A stretch of 64,000 nucleotides of DNA from Ruegeria arenilitoris (GTDB lineage: Bacteria > Pseudomonadota > Alphaproteobacteria > Rhodobacterales > Rhodobacteraceae), in NCBI RefSeq assembly GCF_013030985.1, contig NZ_WPYP01000014.1, positions 49,786 through 113,785 on the forward strand, given 5' to 3'. The notes under the pieces are model-generated. The model saw only the letters and a program-made list of their open reading frames with translations. It searched no databases and was not told the origin of the DNA. Within the stretch, counting starts at the first letter, position 1, and each line of letters starts with the position of its first letter. Below are positions 61,295-64,000 of this stretch, in pieces. Position numbers and translations under genes: made by a program.

Positions 61295-62317
61295 ATGAAA
61301 GCATTACCTTTAATTCGCGCCGCACACCTACTCACGTACACGTCTTCCTTGCGTGACATCGGCGCGCCGGTTGATCGAGAGCTGAAACGTGCAAAGCTTC
61401 CTACGATGATCGAGGAATGCCCGGACGCCTATCTCAGCCTGCCGCAGGTTCTTGAGTTTATTGACCGATGCAGTCGAGACCTGAATATCGTTGAGTTCGG
61501 GCATCATGCAGCCCTTTCAGCACGGATTTCCAGTCTGTCACACAAAACGCTGTCCGTGTTGCTGAACGCACCTTCCGGTCTGGCGCTTGTTCAGTCGTTC
61601 GCCGGCGTGGCGCATTTAGAAAGTACGGCCTCTTCTGTGGGCGTACAGCAAGAAGGGTCCGTTTATAGAATATTTTTTGATCTGGAAGATTTTCGAAACC
61701 ACAAAGCCCTGGCTGCGCCGAATTGGGTCGCAGTTCATTCATTTATCGAACTGCTGCGAAGCGTCTGTGGCCCGGAGTGGTGCCCTGGTGAAATTACACT
61801 TATGTCGTATTCCGCAGACCATCTCTCGACCGAGGCAGCTTACCCGAATACCCAAATCAGGTTCGGTCACCTGCATACCTCCATCACCGTTCCGATAGCC
61901 AGCCTGGCCGCACCCTGCGCGTCGCCAGTTGAGAACGGCTCTGCTGATGTAACGGTTTCTCCGGAAAAGATTGATTTTGTCGGGAGTCTCCGACGGGCCG
62001 TCGCCCCCTATATTCAGGATGCTTATCCATCGCTGAACCTCGTGGCGGAGATCACGGGTATACCGCGCAGGACCCTTCAACGTGCGTTGGCCCGGCATGG
62101 CAAATCCTACACCGCTATTGTTCAGGAAGCGCGCTTCGAGAACGCTTGCCGTCTGCTTGACGACCCGGGAACAAAAATAATCGATGTTGCATTCGCTGCG
62201 GGCTACGAGCATCCGCAACATTTTACGCGGGCCTTCCGAAAGTACACTGGCCTCACACCAAGCCAATATCGGGTATGCAATGCCAACGCCAAAAGGACAA
62301 ATCTGTATTGCTACTAG
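61295..62317 (+). CDS. AraC-family regulator with arabinose-binding-like N-terminus
   Basis: 340 aa from MKALPLIRAAHLLTY, with GAGAGGG eight bases upstream; the frame is open to 61178 without a ribosome-binding site. The N-terminal 220 residues look like the PF12625-type ligand domain (ALIRAAHL...GAPVDRELKRAKLP). The C-terminal HTH pair is VAEITGIPRRTLQRALAR and VAFAAGYEHPQHFTRAFRKY. Divergent from the short AraC gene. May control the adenylate cyclase gene 46 bp downstream. Confidence 0.85.
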   Translation: MKALPLIRAAHLLTYTSSLRDIGAPVDRELKRAKLPTMIEECPDAYLSLPQVLEFIDRCSRDLNIVEFGHHAALSARISSLSHKTLSVLLNAPSGLALVQSFAGVAHLESTASSVGVQQEGSVYRIFFDLEDFRNHKALAAPNWVAVHSFIELLRSVCGPEWCPGEITLMSYSADHLSTEAAYPNTQIRFGHLHTSITVPIASLAAPCASPVENGSADVTVSPEKIDFVGSLRRAVAPYIQDAYPSLNLVAEITGIPRRTLQRALARHGKSYTAIVQEARFENACRLLDDPGTKIIDVAFAAGYEHPQHFTRAFRKYTGLTPSQYRVCNANAKRTNLYCY

Positions 62318-62363
62318 TCCGTGACGACGACCGCTATGCTGTTCGATATCGGAGGGAAGCGGT

Positions 62364-63752
62364 GTGACGCATCTTCAGAAACCCGTAACGGCTGATCGTT
62401 CAGTTGTAGAGCGCGCACAAGAACGGCTGACGCGTCGCAACGAAGACAGATTTGCCGAGGCAGAGCGACAGGGTCTTTTGCTGGCCGCGAAGGTTCGAAC
62501 CACAGCACTTTGTATTGTTATGATCTGGGTTGCGATAGACACACAGAACCGCGGTGCCAGCTTTCTCTACGATATTTCCCAGGTTGCAATATTCGCAGTG
62601 CTTGGAATCTTGCAGTACTTTTCAGCCAAGCATAGCGCGAATGCCAGTGTAATGAACTATGTCTTCGTTGCCATCGACTGTGCTTTGCTGGCTTTCCTCT
62701 CCAGCACTCCAAACCCTTTCGCTGAGTATGATTTACCACCCGCGATCCTGATGAATGGAAGCCAGTTCACCTATTTCTATCTCTTCCTGATGCAGGCAGC
62801 ATTCAGCTTTCGTCCAAGCCTGGTTCTTTGGTGTGGCTTTTGCATCGTCACAGCGCGCACAGGAATGCTGGTTTGGTTTGTGAACCAACCTGGTGCATAT
62901 ACCAACCTCGATCTTAGTGAGCGCACTGTGGAGGACTTATTGATGGCGCGCTCTGATCCGAATTTCATTTTTCTGGGATTTTGGGTTCAAGAGATCATTG
63001 TTTGCTTGCTTGTAACCGCTGGCCTTGCCGCCTTGGTGCGTCGCTCTCGTTGGCTTGTAGAAAGTCGAATTCGTACGGAACGGTCACGCGCCAACCTTGC
63101 ACGTTACTTTTCACCAAACGTTGTGGACCGTCTCAGTAGTGCCGAGGACAGCTTTGGCGAGGCGCGTGAACAAGACGTCGCCGTCATGTTTGTTGATATC
63201 ATTGGGTTTACCACCATGTGCGAGAACGACGCCCCTGGCGATGTCGTTGATTTCTTGCGCGGGTATCATGACAGGTTGGGCAAGGCAGTTTTCGAGAATG
63301 GGGGTACGCTGGACAAATACCTTGGCGACGGGTTGATGGCGACCTTCGGGACACCAGAACCCAGTGAGAACGACGCCAGTAACGCACTTCAATGCGCCTT
63401 TGACATGCTTGAGGCATTGAGCATCTGGAATCGTGACAGGAATGCTGAAGGGGTTCTTCCGGTACGCATTGGAATTGGCATCCACTTCGGTCCCGTCATC
63501 TCTGGTGACATCGGAAACCGGCGCCGTCTTGAATACAGTGTTATCGGCGATACCGTGAACGTCGCAAGCAGGCTTGAGCAGCTGTCCCGCAAACTAAATG
63601 CTTCTTTGGTGGTTAGCGATTTGTTGATCAAGGCAATAAGTCCTACAGACAAGGTCGGGCAAACTTTAATCAAAAGATTGGTTCCTGCCGGAGTGCAAGA
63701 TTTGAGGGGACGACGCGGAAAGATCGGCGTTTGGATCTACCAACCGAAATAG
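62364..63752 (+). CDS. Membrane class III adenylate cyclase
   Basis: 462 aa. About six transmembrane helices occupy residues 45-230. The cyclase domain follows: metal-binding D278 in FVDIIGFT and D322 in YLGDGLM, adenine-selecting K318 and D396 (GDTVNVASRLE), and transition-state residues N399 and R403. All key residues are present, so it should make cAMP as a dimer. A short charged helix (RSRANLARYFSPNVVDRL) links membrane and catalytic parts. The membrane domain has no recognised sensory family. Confidence 0.9.
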   Translation: MTHLQKPVTADRSVVERAQERLTRRNEDRFAEAERQGLLLAAKVRTTALCIVMIWVAIDTQNRGASFLYDISQVAIFAVLGILQYFSAKHSANASVMNYVFVAIDCALLAFLSSTPNPFAEYDLPPAILMNGSQFTYFYLFLMQAAFSFRPSLVLWCGFCIVTARTGMLVWFVNQPGAYTNLDLSERTVEDLLMARSDPNFIFLGFWVQEIIVCLLVTAGLAALVRRSRWLVESRIRTERSRANLARYFSPNVVDRLSSAEDSFGEAREQDVAVMFVDIIGFTTMCENDAPGDVVDFLRGYHDRLGKAVFENGGTLDKYLGDGLMATFGTPEPSENDASNALQCAFDMLEALSIWNRDRNAEGVLPVRIGIGIHFGPVISGDIGNRRRLEYSVIGDTVNVASRLEQLSRKLNASLVVSDLLIKAISPTDKVGQTLIKRLVPAGVQDLRGRRGKIGVWIYQPK

Positions 63753-64000
63753 TAAATGCTTACGAAATAGTTGTGCCACGCCCCAAATTGACCTCTCGCA
63801 ATCGATGTCCGGTTTGGGCAGAAACCGGACATGGCGTATATGCCGAGCACTCTGCTTCAAGGGCATTGAGAGCGGGAATTGACTTATCTCGGAAACCCTG
63901 GGCGAAGGAGGGACAGCCATGAAAAACTATGTTGGCTTAGGCTCGGGACCCACTGATTTCCGGCAGGCCTGGTGATTCACGGTTCGAAAGCCGATCGGTG
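63753..64000. other. Right edge of window, no assigned gene
   Basis: About 250 bp. A short frame at 63919 (MKNYVGLGSGPTDF) ends after 18 codons and may be an artefact. The edge could be the beginning of another gene or of an insertion sequence, but nothing in view proves it. Confidence 0.3.

Noticed and set aside
63919..64000. Possible insertion-sequence boundary at the right edge
   Set aside because: The sequence is suggestive of a transposon terminus, but no inverted repeat or transposase is visible inside the window.

Overview
The window looks like a chromosomal segment from an alphaproteobacterium, most probably a marine Rhodobacteraceae (Roseobacter group). This is inferred from the high-GC coding style, the tight ATGA/TGATG overlaps, and gene sets typical of that group: hisS-hisZ-hisG with short-form HisG, a B12-dependent ribonucleotide reductase next to a DUF1489 gene, xdhABC joined to a BMP-family nucleoside ABC transporter, a dimethylglycine-dehydrogenase-like flavoprotein, and DUF938. 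No database search was possible, so all names rest on motifs and family knowledge.

Layout. 1-2990: the end of a homoprotocatechuate-type meta-cleavage operon (FAH-family isomerase, HpaH, and an HpaI aldolase fused to a DUF2218 domain), then a metallophosphoesterase. 2991-8766: an AT-richer accessory segment with a CII-like DNA-binding protein, a soluble VirD4/TraG-like ATPase, and a divergent four-gene envelope cassette including a secreted trypsin-like protease. 8767-12405: a Rieske oxygenase/reductase cluster with a small membrane protein, a secreted protein and a TetR regulator that has twin palindromic operators. 12908-26845: tRNA-Gln, ferritin, an SH3 protein, a 2-hydroxyacid reductase, gamma-glutamyltransferase, an FAD-linked 2-hydroxyacid dehydrogenase, a DMGDH-like flavoprotein, AhpD-like and DUF938 proteins, a DAO-family oxidase, and a DUF3302/HlyD pair. 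27123-28095: an HTH regulator, an unlisted 47-aa basic small ORF and helically phased GGAATA repeats.

28187-37863 is one long minus-strand operon for purine capture and oxidation (xdhA, xdhB, xdhC, ABC ATPase, permease, extra membrane protein, permease, binding protein). 38208-49870 is mostly housekeeping: dnaE, small envelope proteins, slyX, hisS-hisZ-hisG, DUF1489 and nrdJ. 50332-54570 is the most intriguing part. It holds a membrane-anchored flavin reductase, two tandem MarR paralogues, a 4-TM protein with a coupled leader mini-ORF, a secreted Cys protein, a c-type cytochrome and a cytochrome b561. Six copies of a YATAGC-NN-GCTATR palindrome mark the control regions, which suggests a self-contained MarR-controlled redox module. 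55358-63752 carries DUF4239, MscS, two outer-membrane proteins, a DUF1254/DUF1214 protein, two AraC-type regulators (one only an HTH domain) and a membrane class III adenylate cyclase.

No CRISPR array, rRNA, integrase or complete insertion sequence was recognised.
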